NCBI GenBank assembly: GCA_002118135.1
Contig: BDIU01000488.1
Coordinates: 1-39,847 of the forward strand
Source of the DNA: Trebouxia sp. TZW2008
Lineage: Eukaryota; Chlorophyta; Trebouxiophyceae; Trebouxiales; Trebouxiaceae
Length of the DNA: 39,847 bases
Reading direction: 5' to 3'
In this document: one piece after another, positions 1 through 11,811 of the stretch
Layout of the letters: every line of letters begins with the position of its first letter
How positions within the stretch are numbered: position 1 is the first letter of the stretch
Notes under the pieces: model-generated
What the model saw: only the letters and a program-made list of their open reading frames with translations
Told to the model about the DNA's origin: nothing
The model's database searches: none
Made by a program: the position numbers and the translations under genes

Positions 1-444
1 TACTTAGTAACCTGTTTATGAATGTGCTGACTGAATTCTGCTGAGAACCTCACAGTTTAGCATATCGCCTGTCACGTGAATCATGTACGATAGTACGAGT
101 AAGCACGCCGGACCTACGTGCAACTTGCACGACGTGCACACTGAATAAGTGTAGCTCTTTAAATGACTTCACACCGAACCAACAGAACAAGAAGAAGAAG
201 ACTCAAATGTGCAAAGAGGTTGTCGTACAGCTCTTACATGCCTGCATCATGACTCATCTGAGCACCACATGGGCATGCTCGATTTCCCGCCAAGGCATCG
301 CCTCCGCCATGGTTGAGTGATGCGTTGGCCAGTGCCTTGCTCAGCGCCTGACGCTTGATTGACATAATATTCCATCTAAATATCACGAGGTTCTCTTCGT
401 TCTGCTGCCAGGGCACAGGATAGTGCTGCTTTGCTACCAGTCAG
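1..444. other. 5' flank of the first gene, no gene seen
   Basis: No reading frame here looks like a coding exon. The stretch lies upstream of the proposed start at 445 and presumably carries the promoter and 5' UTR of that gene. A GAAGAAGAAGAAG purine run lies near 188-201. I see no clear TATA box. The left edge could also hold the end of a gene outside the window. Confidence 0.4.
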
Positions 445-2183
445 ATGGCCGACCATGCAGAAGATGGCTTGCAACGCGAAGCAACGCATCTCAGCACTAG
501 TGACGACTGCCCTCTGCACCTGGTAAATGCGTGTATGCAATTATATTTGCGCATTGCGCAATGACCATATGCAGCGTTGCGACGTGCAGTACGGCTTGAC
601 ATCTACTCAGTTGACTCATACTTGACCTGGCACAGGATAACACCAGAGTGGCTTTCATTCGGCGTCCGCAAGCTGAACAATTGAAAGAAAGTCTGGACGT
701 TGGATCAAGTGTCCAGTTTTCAGGATCCGAATACAACACCGCAACAGGCGGTGACTATTGTTTGCTGTGGTTGCACAAGTTTGGACTGCGGGGTTTTGTC
801 AAGCTCCCGGAGCCGCCAAGTCTTGACGCAAAGGCTTCAGACGAAAGTACAGAAGTTGATGCAGTCACTGTCAAGGTGAGGAGACTCCACCATGCACCAC
901 TTGTCCCGTCCACGCTGCAAGCTTCGTAGGCAACGCTCCTCGCACACTCTGCAGGTTTTCAGCTCTGTCGGCCCGCAATCGATCCCTACCTTTGCAAGCT
1001 TAGCGTACAATCCGCAAACGCAGTTGGGCGACGACTACGGAACAAAGATCACTGACCTAGACTCGGCACATAGGCAGGTCAAACATCCCTACACGCCTGA
1101 AACTATTTTAGAGGCTTTGCAGCAGCTATGGCTGACTGGTGGTGTTCAGAATCATGTCAGCAGGTAATTATGCAGCAGCTAGACAACTTTGATGCTCAAC
1201 AGACAAAAGTTGCTGACCTCTCTTATGTGTTGCAGCCAGCAAGCTTCTGCCAAGATCAGGCCCATCATGATGAGGAAAAATGCTGGCAAGCGCAAGCGCA
1301 ATGAGGCCATGCAGGTGATCTTCCTGGCTCCTAACATTTGAACACAACACACTTGGCCATCCTGCCTCACATCAGCTCACAATACGGTGCCATGTTATTG
1401 TCAGCTGTGCTACATGCAGCAGTGAACTTGTTCAAAGCACCCATACATGTCGGCTGCTTTGACCAATTTGTCTGGTGCTGCCAATCATGCCAGCATGCAG
1501 CAGCGTGACTTGACATCATTACTGGTGTGCAGCTCAATGAAGCCCTCTTGCTTAGCGAGCTCAAAAATGTCGGTTTCAGTCCTGGACAAGCAAAGCGGGT
1601 CCTGACCCATGACGGCAAAGGCTGGAACATGAAGCAACCTGGTCCAGAGTCAGGGCCAGATTTGATTCTCACAGTTTTCAGACCCGGCCAATCAGAGCCA
1701 GTCATCAATGACAAGTTTGAAAAGGCCCACAAACAGCTGGCTGCGCTGTGGAAACAAGAGTTTCTGATGAATGAGCCAAAAACTCCAGCAAAGGTTGCTC
1801 GCTACACCCGGCAGCAAGAGAGGGCTGAAGCTGATGCAGCAAAAAAAAATCAGCAGCAGGGATTGAATACAGTCCAGCAAAAGCAGATACAAGACATGCT
1901 TGCTGAAGCTTTGCAACCTGTCAAAGCAACTCAACAGCAACAGCGATCCGATGTGCGAAAGCTCGAGCAAAAGCAAGACGCTCTGACAGAGATAACTAGG
2001 CAACAGCAGGAGATGAATAGGCGACAGCAAATGTGGTGGGAACGAGCATTGCCTGCATTTGAAAGGATGTCAGCTCAGCCGCCATGCATTGATTGGCAAA
2101 GTGCCCCTGGGGCTGGTCCTAGTCAAGGCCCTGCCCCTCTGAACACTCAACATGATAGTTGCAATGGCTCACAGGCCTCCTGA
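445..2183 (+). CDS. Unknown protein with basic patch and Gln-rich coiled coil
   Basis: Five exons are proposed: 445-522, 636-875, 955-1163, 1236-1314 and 1533-2183, giving 418 aa. All four introns are GT-AG and the phases (0, 0, 2, 0) join into one open frame, which is the main support. I do not recognise the family. The N-terminal ~175 residues look globular. A basic patch GKRKR at residues 193-197 could be a nuclear localisation signal. Residues ~290-380 are rich in Gln, Lys and Glu with coiled-coil spacing (QQQ runs, KLEQKQDALTEITRQQQEM), followed by an aromatic MWWERALPAFERM segment and a Pro/Ser/Gly tail. The start ATG at 445 is the least certain part; the last exon is the firmest. A DNA- or chromatin-associated role is possible but is only inference. 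No echo copies of its exons are visible in its short introns. Confidence 0.6.
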
Positions 2184-3393
2184 CTGTTGTGCATCACAGC
2201 TGGGATCTACTTGCAACACAATGCTGGGTGGCAGAAGGCTCAAAAGCTTGGGTGTAGTGTAGAAAGTGCACTGTATGAAAATTGAAAGACAAATGCAGCT
2301 GTTGTGTTTGACAATCCCTGGCCTATCGGCGAGTCCATGGCATGGCATGTCTTGATTTTGTTGCAGGCTTCAGTGGCCACCATGGTTGCTGACTGTGTGC
2401 ATTTTCTTTTCAATTGTCAGCAGTGCTCATGAACCTGGTTGGTTGATGGGTTTTGACGATTTTTCACGATGGCAACACCTTGTGAGCTATGCACAATAGG
2501 ATCATGTGTATGTCGCCAAGTTTTGTAAAGGCATTCAGCATGGATTGTGATTTTCGTAGGGTTTTGTCTGCAATTGAGCCGACGAAAAGAAACTTGTTGC
2601 GATCAGCCTTCTTTCTTGACAGATGTCGTATTTCCAAGTTTTGCTGTTCATATGCGTGCATATGGCGTGCAACATAAGGCTTAGCTCCGTTTGTCTTGAG
2701 CTGATCATGATGCAAGCTGACGTTGTGATCATATGCCTTGCACACACAGCTCTTGATATTTGCACAACTCAATGTGCAGCTGCATCTGAGGCAGCGCTGA
2801 ACACTACTTATATACAACGAATGACAGCACTCGGACCTGACACTAGCTAGAGGCATGGGTAACATAAAGGTCATATGGTAAAAACAGGGGTAAGAGGCCT
2901 GTCTTTGGCTGTAGGCATCTGCCAAGCACGCCAGTCAGCGCCATTGACTTGTCCTGTTGGGGTTCTCTTGTCACCCTTTGCAACTCCTTCAATCTGCCTA
3001 GGCAAGCCTGATGCCAATGTATGGCTCTCTTCCACCTCATGAAAAGCAGATTGCATTGCCCAAGGAGGTGCTGGAGTGCTCCTGCAAAAGACAGCACCGC
3101 AGGGCTGAACATCTCAAAAAGTTTGTTCATTGCCAAGAGGCTCTTGACAAGGAACAGCAGACAGCAGTCACTGTGTGCATGCTTTTTCTTTGCGTCAGCC
3201 ATGCAAACCTGTGACTTTATGTGGTGTGCAGCGTCTTGCTTGTCTGGACAGTGCTGCTGTGCAGCATCATGCAGCGTACGTGTCCATCTACTGTTGTAAG
3301 CAGCTGCAGTTCTTGCATTGTCCTCTTGATTGTACAGCAGTCAGGCGCTGATGCCCAAGCAATTTAGATTGAACACATCATGTGAAGCAACAA
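2184..3393. other. Convergent intergenic region, no gene seen
   Basis: The stretch lies between the stop of the first gene (+) and the stop of the coiled-coil gene (-), so it should hold two 3' UTRs. Several frames of 60-150 codons are open on both strands, but they are Cys/His/Met-rich, lack matching splice sites and resemble nothing I know. I call no gene here. Confidence 0.5.
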
Positions 3394-6300
3394 TCACCTG
3401 GCAACCAAAGAGGGTGGCATTGACATAGTGCTAGATGAAGCGTTGAGTGATGTGTTGATGTTGGGCCATAAAGCAGGAATTGGGCTGTTGGTCATGGTGC
3501 GCCCTGTGGATGCAAGCTCTGGCAAGGAAACACTGCTTGCGTCAGCTGCAGAGCTCAGTGAGGAAGAGTGACGGGGGCTCTGATCCCGGCTTGGCTTGGC
3601 TTGGTATGGCGGCCCTGCATACAAGGTCCAGCTAGGCACAACATGCTTGCAGCGTGTGCAGATTGTCTGGTGCACTAGCATGTGCCCTACATGCTGAGTG
3701 AGCAATGCATGATCGACTTCAGCTTTGAATTAAGCAAAGCACCATCACTCTCTGCAGCAGCTGCTAAGAGCTAGCAGCTCAGCTCACAATCAATGGTACT
3801 GCGCTGAGCTGTTGATGACCCTGCCTGAAAGTGTCATTTGCCTTGACGCTGCAAGCATGAAGCCAGCACTGCAGCTGCAACAGAGTGCGCTGCGCCAAAA
3901 TATTGATGCTCTTGCCTGGAAGTGTGGCTTGCTCTGGAGCAGCATGCATGGAGACGTTTGCTGCCTCTGAGGCCAACAGGTACTGTACTAGGCTAATGAT
4001 ACACTTGCCGGGAGCTGTGCACCAAGCTTTGAATTGATGCACTTGCCTGGAAGTGTGGTTGGCTGCGGAGCAGCACGCATGGACTCATTCACTGCCTCTG
4101 AGGCCAGCGCTTGAGGCAGCAGGGGTGGCTTAGGAGATGCCTCTGAGGCCAGCAAGCGGGGCAGTAAAGGTGGCTTAGAGGCTGAGGTGCTCATCTGCAT
4201 GGTCCGCTGTGGCCCCAGCTCTGTATTGCAGCTCAGGCACCTGCTGTCAAGCAGCAGCCCTTGAGTACTTCAGGTAGTCAATCTGGATTGTATGTCAGCT
4301 GAAATGCAGTCAACATGCAGGCCATCTGCCGCATGCCAGCAGTTGCCCTACTCTTGCACAGACAGTAGGATGTACAGTCGCTTTGGCACAGTGCAGCCTC
4401 GGCTCCATCAAATGCAACAAAAGTCGTAATCTACCTACTTAGGCAGGGCCTGTCAGAGACTATGGGTAAGTCAAAGGTGCACCAGCAGCTGACATGCAGC
4501 ACTGTACACCTTCACAAAAGCCACACACCAGACATTTGCAGTGCAAAAGGCAAGCATGCAATTTTTCAACGGCTCATTCAGCACATATTCTCAAATAATG
4601 CGTTGAACAGCAGGCAAAGCACAATTTTTGCGCCTCAGACCTGGAGCCAGATGCGCCAGCCGCTCTCTTGTCTGGTTGACTGCCATGAAGGCTTTGCTGG
4701 ACAGCAGCTTCTGCAGCGGCTGCTGCCTTGTCCATGATGCGGTGCATGTCCTCAGGACCCAGCTTGCGCTTCATCTACAGATGATACTGAAGTCTTGGCA
4801 ATCGTGCTGAGCATATGTGATGACAATATAAGTAGCAGCAGCAGGGGTAACCGGAAAACTTACGACAATACAACACAAAGCATGATAAGAATGATGATCA
4901 TGCTGCACTGAGAATGTTGTGGACAAGGTTTCATGGCTAAGACAGCAGCAGCAAATTATTGCTGGCCCAACTGTCAGGTGTATGTGAAGACACACTCACC
5001 ATATATGCAGACAGCAAATGGTGCACACCTTGTGAGCTAGGTCATTGATGGCATCTGCATGCTTGTGTAGGTCCTGATTGGCTGTGCTGACGCCTGTCTC
5101 ATTCCTTTTGGCCTGCAGATATGGCATGCATCATTGAATGCACTGCTGTTTGGCCCAACAGGCTGCAATGCAGGTTGTGTACCAGTGCTGCTCATACACA
5201 GCTGCTGTGCAGATCATATGCTGACTGCAAGCATGCTCTGTCTTTGCTCTGTCCTTGCTCTCACGGCAGAAAGAAATGCATCAAGATCGGCTGTACAGAA
5301 TTTGCTGAGAAAGGCACTGTACACAAAGATACATACAGTTGGGCATACTAAGATGAACACAAGTGGTGTCTGACAAGGTTGACACGTTTACTGATAGACT
5401 TGCTTGCATCAAACAGCACTCAAAAGACATGAATAGACATAAGTGCGGTGAAGAGTGCTTGAGAAAATGCCAAACCATAGTCTGCAAAGCGCCAATGTCT
5501 TGCTGGACAGTGCCTAGCTGGGCCTGAAAGCCGTCTGCCACTGCCTTAATCTCATCCATTGCTCTGCAGACTGTGTTTGAACAGCTTCTCTCAACCCTGA
5601 AACAATACCAAAATTCATTGGACTACCAAATTTAAAGCACAGGCAGCCAGCTGCGCGCAAGCATACCCACTCAACACACTGAGTAAAGCTGCAGCTTCCA
5701 GAGCACTGTGTGTCAGCGCCTTTCATCAAGACAATTGTTGTGTGATCAGCAGTTTGATGTACTGGCATTCTGTACATCAACTTCAAGCACTGTACAAGTG
5801 GACAGACTAGACATTCGACTAGACATCAAAATGTCCTCAAAACCAGTCAATAAGCTATGTCATCTCACTGTCTCTAAGCAAGTAAACTCGCCACTGCGTC
5901 CCATGCTGCACATGAGCATGACATTGCCATATATGCTCAATTGCCACACATCCTGATCATGCAGCCACATTCTGAACTTGTGCATGGGCATGGCATTACC
6001 ACGCATCAGGGCCCTCATGCAGTACACAATGGCCACATCGCCAGTTTCTGGTGTGCTGTGATGAGCAGCAGAAGCTTGACATACCCAGCAAGCTGCTTGA
6101 CAGTGCTGTCAAGCCTGTCTTTGAGGTCATGGATGGCCTCAAAGCTGGCACGCAGCTGATCCTGCACCACGCTCATGTCGGCAGATGACAGCCCTGCTGC
6201 CTTGTCTGATGCCTTGCCAGCAGGAGCCTTCACAAGCTGCATGCACGCTATTCATCAGCAGTGTGCTTTTGAGGCGATTTGCAAGATACAACATGAATCT

Positions 6301-8921
6301 GGAAGACTGCCGCCTTCTTTGACACCTTGCCAGCAGCAGCGTTCACAAGCTACATGCAAAAGTCAATTTGCACACATAATTGCCGTGATATTTTGTGGAT
6401 GTACTGTACTGACTAAAAGTCTGGCTATGGAGGTATTGCATGCCCCATCTGTGTTCACAAAGGAACGGCAGCATTCAACCAAAAAGGTTATGCGAAAGCA
6501 TGCATGAGATTGACACATCTGAAACCACAGGCTCTTGCGCCATTCTCAGTGCAGTAAGCATCCACAAATACGTAAGCAAGAACAGGGAGTCACCTGACTT
6601 GCTGCTGGTGCAGCCTTGATAGCAGCAGTATCAGATCTTGCAGCCTCTGAATCCTTGATCTGCTTCCACATGCCGCGCATCTCACTTTCCAGCATGTGAA
6701 AGCGGGTGTCAATCTTGTCAGTGATGGCGACGGCATCCCCGACCTGAGCACGTGTGGCCTGCAGCTCCTTCTTTAGCATGCCCATGTCATCTCGCAGCAT
6801 CTCAACATGCCTGTGCAGCCGTAACAATCAGTCAGTAGAATCAAACTTTTGCTTCAACAGGCTGCTGTTGACTTTGTGTCAGTCATAGCTTGTGCAGCTT
6901 GCAGCTCCTTGTTCTGCATGTCCATGTCATCTCGCACCATCTCAAGATGCCTGTGCAAGCATGGCAACCAGTCAGTGAAGTGAAAGCTTTGCTGAACAGA
7001 TTGCTTCTGACTTTGTTTGTGAGGCCTGCAGCCCTTTCTTTAGCATGCCCATGTCATCTCGCAGCATCTCAACATGCCTGTGCAGCCACAGAAACTAGTC
7101 AGTCAATTTGAGTTCATTCATGAAAGTTGCCATCATCACTGTGCAAAAATTCTTGTCACGCAGATGGTTTTGGCCCATGGAAAAGGTGTCGGCAGCAGAC
7201 ACATAAAGCCAGAGGATGGCAGCGCTGATGAAGACAGTACAAAGGACAGCCAGAAAGGTGCTGGCCCCATGCAGAAAGCAGATGCCTGTGAGCTGACGAG
7301 GTGGCTCACAATCTCATTTCCAGCTCTTTGTCCTCAAGTGCTTCAACCTGCATCTTCAATGCAGGCAGCAACCCCGGAACTGGAGACGCTGTGTTCCTTA
7401 GTGGGGCGCTAGCTGGCATGGCTTTGAGCTGAGTGCTGTTACTCTTTGAGTGCTGAACTGCTGCCATTGGCAGCTCAGCATGCTCAGCAGGGACCATTTC
7501 TGCTGGTGCTGGGTCAGGCGCCACTGAGCAAGTGCTGTCCAGGCTGTCAGTGTGACATAGCACTGCTGCAGGGGGGCTGGCAAGGGCTGATGTGGAGGCA
7601 GGTTGTTCTGCTGGCACTGTGCCTCGAGTGACCTGAGTTCACAGAAAAGCAGGGTTGCTTCACACAGCCATCATTCATTGACATTGAGGCCACAAGGGTT
7701 GATGGAGTGCAACTGTGCATTGAAGCAGGATTGAGCAGGTGCTGTCAGTGTAGAAGATGCACTGAGATGGTTGCTTTTGTCATTACAGTCAGAGGTGACG
7801 CATGGTCAGCTGCATGAGAAGTATGCATCTCCAGGCCACAACAGCTTCCATGCCACAACAGCAGATGAAGTAATGGAATTGACATAGTGAAGAGTGGCAG
7901 GCATCACCTGAGGCACATCTACCCCCAGCATGCCAGCCATCTCACTAAGTGCAAGCTGATGCCCCAATATGTTGTCTACACCATGCAGCTTTTGGCTCAG
8001 AAGGTCAATGCGGGATTTGCACTCCTGTAGCACCACTGCACACAGTCAGCTTTCATCATGCTGACTGCAAAGCTATGGTGCGACATTTTGATGCTGCTCA
8101 CAAAACAAGCAAGCAGCATACAACTTTGCACCACATGGCATACTGCATACTTCAGTGCTACAGCATTGTCAATGTTGTTAGCCCCTCATGGCTTGTGCAC
8201 GTGTGTGTTGTGACAAGGCTCACAGATGTACAGCAACATATCTTGAAATAGCAAAGGAATGAACGCTACAGCGTTCACCTTGTCAAGGCGACTGGAAATG
8301 TTGGCTGTGCAGGTTGAGGACTCCTTTGCTATGACCTCAACACCATCAAGACGCTTGATCAACAGCTGCTGCTCCTGTTGCAGCTTTTTGAGCTCTTTAT
8401 CATCCTGACTAGTGTCTCGCTCCAGGCTTGCAAGGCAAAACTTGCGCAGGTCTTGCAGGTCAGACCGAGCTTTGCGGTCCTGCTCAGCCAGAGCAGCCTT
8501 CAACGTTGTGTTTTCTGCTTCAAGCTTCCCCAGCTGCAATGCACACTCCAACTCCACCATCAGCGTGTGCAGCAGGGTATACAAGATAGAATTCTGGAAA
8601 GCTCATGCAACACCATCAGTGGTGACAAGCTTGCTTTACCTGCTCCTGAGTGCCAATCAAAGCTACTCCCTGCTCTCTGCCGCGACTGAACAGCGTCTCC
8701 AGCATCATCTGCAGCAAGTTATGGAAGGTTGTCAATGCTTGCAGGACTGCAGTGTGACTATAACACCTCGAAGCCAGCAGAGCGGAATGACAAGCTTTTG
8801 CACGCACCTGCAACGGGGTCTGTATTAAGAGGGGCTGCGACAAAGCATTCAGAAACTCGCGATTGCCGGCCTCACTGGAGGGCACAGCAGGACCTTGGGC
8901 CGAACCCGCAAATAAGCTCAT
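3394..8921 (-). CDS. Unknown coiled-coil protein with duplicated exons
   Basis: Twelve core exons on the minus strand: 8921-8808, 8708-8640, 8593-8279, 8024-7908, 7632-7310, 6810-6594, 6236-6085, 5563-5476, 5112-5029, 4774-4641, 4243-4043 and 3631-3394. They total 683 aa. Including the two duplicated exons 7077-7012 and 6950-6873 gives 731 aa; all junction phases agree. The N-terminus (MSLFAGSAQGPAVPSSEAGN) is followed by a long coiled coil at residues ~65-165 (KLEAENTTLKAALAEQDRK, KELKKLQQEQQLLIKRL). Next come a Pro/Ala/Ser-rich linker, further short coiled coils (VEMLRDDMGMLKKELQA; DQLRASFEAIHDLKDRL), a KPPLLP-x-x-LASEA direct repeat and a Ser-rich tail. I do not recognise the family; a scaffold or cytoskeletal role is a guess. 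The exon at 4243 could also start at 4240 (NAGNAG acceptor). It is head-to-head with the NicO-like gene, with 231 bases between start codons. The 3' third is the least certain. Confidence 0.68.
3911..3980 (-). repeat. Echo of the penultimate exon's 3' end, coiled-coil gene
   Basis: This intronic segment repeats the end of the exon at 4243-4043. On the minus strand it reads LLASEAANVSMHAAPEQ-x-TLPGK-like, against ALASEAVNESMRAAPQPTTLPGK-like in the exon. The GTGCAT donor is altered (AAGAGC follows the exon-like end), so it probably no longer works as a splice site. The period is about 130 bases. Confidence 0.7.
4088..4185 (-). repeat. Internal duplication inside a coiled-coil-gene exon
   Basis: Within the exon 4243-4043 the segment KPPLLP-R-L-LASEA is followed directly by KPPLLP-Q-A-LASEA. 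The unit is about 14 codons and both copies are in frame. With the intronic echo at 3911-3980 there are three copies of the LASEA-encoding stretch in about 230 bases. Confidence 0.75.
6321..6360 (-). repeat. Echo of the 5' end of exon 6236-6085
   Basis: The segment matches the acceptor and first ~30 bases of the exon that starts at 6236 (GCCTTGCCAGCAGGAGCCTT in the exon against ACCTTGCCAGCAGCAGCGTT here, plus strand), plus the flanking CATGCA of the acceptor. The period is about 116 bases. It lies upstream of the real exon in transcription, inside the intron. Confidence 0.7.
6873..6950 (-). repeat. Duplicated cassette exon A, coiled-coil gene
   Basis: This is a diverged copy of the start of exon 6810-6594, encoding HLEMVRDDMDMQNKELQA and onward to a GTCAAC donor. 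It keeps a GCACAG acceptor. The unit from acceptor to donor is 78 bases and enters and leaves in phase 2, so inclusion would keep the frame. It may be a real coiled-coil exon or a decaying copy. Transcript data would decide. Confidence 0.6.
7012..7077 (-). repeat. Duplicated cassette exon B, coiled-coil gene
   Basis: This is a second copy of the start of exon 6810-6594, closer to the original: HVEMLRDDMGMLKKGLQA. It has a CTGCACAG acceptor and a GTCAGA donor. It is 66 bases long and phase-symmetric (2-2), so it can be skipped or included without a frameshift. Confidence 0.65.
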
Positions 8922-9152
8922 GACAACGTCTCGTGGGGCCTTGCACCTTATGTGCGTCCTGCTGCGACCAGCAGCATGTACCGCATGGCTTCACGCTGTT
9001 TCATGTTGATTTGTGGCTTTGATACAAAAGCAGAACAGTCGAGGAGCCAGAGTTGCTAGTTTGAACATGCAAGGGGCTCTTCCTACAGGGCGACGTTGAA
9101 GGGCGATTGACTACTTTGTGTTTCGGAGCGCCCTAGAGCCCGTGCCGATCGC
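8922..9152. promoter_or_regulatory. Candidate bidirectional promoter
   Basis: Only 231 bases separate the start codons of the coiled-coil gene (-, 8921) and the NicO-like gene (+, 9153). Both 5' UTRs and promoters must lie here unless upstream non-coding exons exist. I see no convincing TATA box or named element. Confidence 0.45.
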
Positions 9153-11811
9153 ATGCTGCAGTTGCCAGGGCAGCATTGGTTTTGTAAGTGCAACGCATTA
9201 CTGATAGTATTCGGCATGGCCTCGATGCTCAGTGCAAGACAGTGCACCGGGGCCAGCACAACTGGCAGGACCGCGCACGATCTTAGCGACTTTGCCTATC
9301 GCAGTCACGATCACTTTCTTCACTTGCCCACTCGACCACCCTCGGGACGTCCTCATTCACCCAGGCAACAGCATGCTGCTTACCGCAGCGTTGTGAAACA
9401 GTCCCATAGTCACAACAGGTCCCTATATTGCGAACAGCACGGTCAACCACGGTGTCGGCAGCGACAGGCTTTCAGCGTTTCCGCGTGCAGCAGCAGCGAA
9501 TCAGTCAGCAATGCCAGCAGCACCAGCAGCAGCAGCAGGCCGCCTAGCATACCTCAGATCCTAGGAAGAGCCACGCTTCTTGCAGCAGTGTTTGGCGCTT
9601 GGTGTTTAGTCAGTGCCAGCACTAGCAGCTCAGCTTTTGCTTCTGTCACAAGCGCTCTCACTGATGCAGGCGCCTCAGATGCAGGTGGGCAACCAGACCT
9701 CACAATGTATGACACAGCTGCTTGAATCCTGCTCTTACTCACATTGTGACCCTGCTGTGCAGCTGCTCATGGCGCAGTCAAATGCGGCTATGCTGGTCTG
9801 GCAGCTGGCTGTCTACATTCCTTAGCAGGCGTTGACCATTTGGCGGTATGTACACCTTCATGCTCTCAACAGTTGTTCTTGGGTCCTTGACTCAGGCCAT
9901 GCTGTAGTTGCTGCATTTCTTCCTGTCATGCACTTGCATCATGCTTGCAAATGCTTTAGGAGTTTGTCAAAGCTTGATGCAGGCTTTGACCCCATTTACA
10001 ATAGGGCGCAGCCATGTAGCCGCCTCGTTGCTTGGTGCTCTATGGGGCTTTGGCCACAGCACTGGTCAGCTCATCATGGGCCTTGTCATGATCATTCTAA
10101 AGGTCAGCAGCGCTCTGTACATTGTATCTGTGTCTGTGTCCTTATAACTTATCCACAATGCCTGCATGGCATGTTGCCAGCGGCATGTGTACTACAAAGA
10201 AATTGCATGCTGCATCCACAAGGGTATTCCAGGGCTGCATGTCACCTGCAGCCCATTCCGCTGTGCTTAGGACAGCTGTATCAATGCCTGTCAAGCTGGT
10301 TGAAAACTTGCCGACTCTGAGCTGTTGACAGAGTTGGTTTCCTGCTGACTTCCTGATGCATTGCCTACGACATGCAATGCTCAAGTATCCTAGCCAATGC
10401 AATGCTTCCAATAGGCCACATCTAAAGTCTCAGACAAGTCTCATCCTGTTGTGCAGGACCGGTTTCAGCATGTTGTACCCATTTTGAACAAGCTGGGCAA
10501 TACAACAGTGGGGCTCACCCTCATGCTGATTGGTATTCTTGGCATTGTTGAGTCACGGCAGCACCAACAGGAAACTACTGAGCAACTGCAGCCTGTAACA
10601 GCAGAAGGCGCTGTCATCCAAGGTGATTCTGATAAAACCCACTTCTGCCTGAATGCAATGCCAGATCACAGCCTGATGTGGGTCTGTGCCTGCTTGATGA
10701 CTTGGCATTGCAGATCCATCTGAAATCCCTTCAGCTGGCCCTAGGCAAGCCATAAGCATGAATGTGCCAATGGATGCTTAAACCCTCCATGCTATATGTC
10801 ACAGGGCGCCATCAACCTCCTTTGGCCAAATTTGGGCAATCATCTGCAGTGTGTGCCATGACATGCATCAAAGGTTGGCAGATGACCGTGTACAAGGACC
10901 TCACCTCCCTTCATGCTCAGTACAAACGATTTAGGATAGCACAGCACCAAACTGGTTGGAGACAGTTGATTGCTCCAGTACGTAACTAGCTGGGCCTGCT
11001 GAGCCTGTCTAGCACACTTTTAAAAGCAATGCATGAATCAAAGGTGTTTGCTGGTAATGCAGACATCACCAAGAAACAGCCAAGCAAGAGTGGGCTGCGG
11101 TACAGCATGGGCATCTTTGCCACTGGCATAGTATACGGCTGTAATCCAGACGCTTTGTTCTGTGTCATCCCTGCCCTCACCCTTCCAACAAAGCTGGCGG
11201 CCGCAACCTACACTGCCATGTTTGTCATTGGCACTGTCGGGGCCATGGGAGGCTACACAGCCTTTATAGGTGAGCCTCACTACGATGCAAGGAAGCAATC
11301 CATCATACCACTGGCTTCTTGTTGCTGTACCTGTGCCTTTTTTGATTTGCTGAAACAAAAAATTCAATGTTCCGGGGTTACAGTCGGCGTCTGCGCTTGT
11401 TCAAGCAACCAGGATTTCTGCAGATGATGCAGTTGCACATGCACACATGGTATGCGAGGTCACCAAAGTCTTGCTTTGACATCACTTTTGAAGACAAAAG
11501 CAAGAGATCAGGACATCCATTTGCGTTACTGTATTACATGTATTGGGGCAAGCCAGGCAAAGTACATATGCTAAATGTCAAAACTCTGCAACGATGTGCC
11601 GACACCAAAGTTTTGACATCTTGGCTGCTCTGTAGCTGCATGCAGCTGTCTTATGATTGTTGCTGCCGCAGGTGCTGTGTCCAGCAGTGCATCTGATGTT
11701 GTCAACTCGAGACTGTCAACCATTGCCAGCGGAGTTGCGCTTGTGGTTGGGCTTGGAGTCTTGCTCTCTGGCTTTGGGGTGGCTCTGCCAGTCAGCTTCA
11801 GCCTAGCATGA
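9153..11811 (+). CDS. Plastid NicO/UreH-like membrane transporter
   Basis: Six exons: 9153-9684, 9763-9845, 9983-10102, 10457-10622, 11027-11269 and 11672-11811; 427 aa with consistent phases. It matches the plant 'high-affinity nickel-transport family' plastid proteins (Arabidopsis At4g35080/At2g16800 type, NicO/UreH-like). The first ~130 residues are Ser/Arg/His-rich and look like a plastid transit peptide. The core has the metal motif HSLAGVDH at residues 196-203, TPFTIGRS, GALWGFGHSTGQ, TVGLTLMLIGILGI, then FATGIVYGCNPDAL (331-344) and GTVGAMGGYTAFIG, with about six hydrophobic segments. Family members are thought to move divalent metals, or partner metal or thiol chemistry, in the chloroplast envelope. 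Tyr337 sits where I remember His (GIVHG) in plant relatives. The acceptor before 11027 (AAAAG) is weak, so that exon edge is the least certain. Confidence 0.85.
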
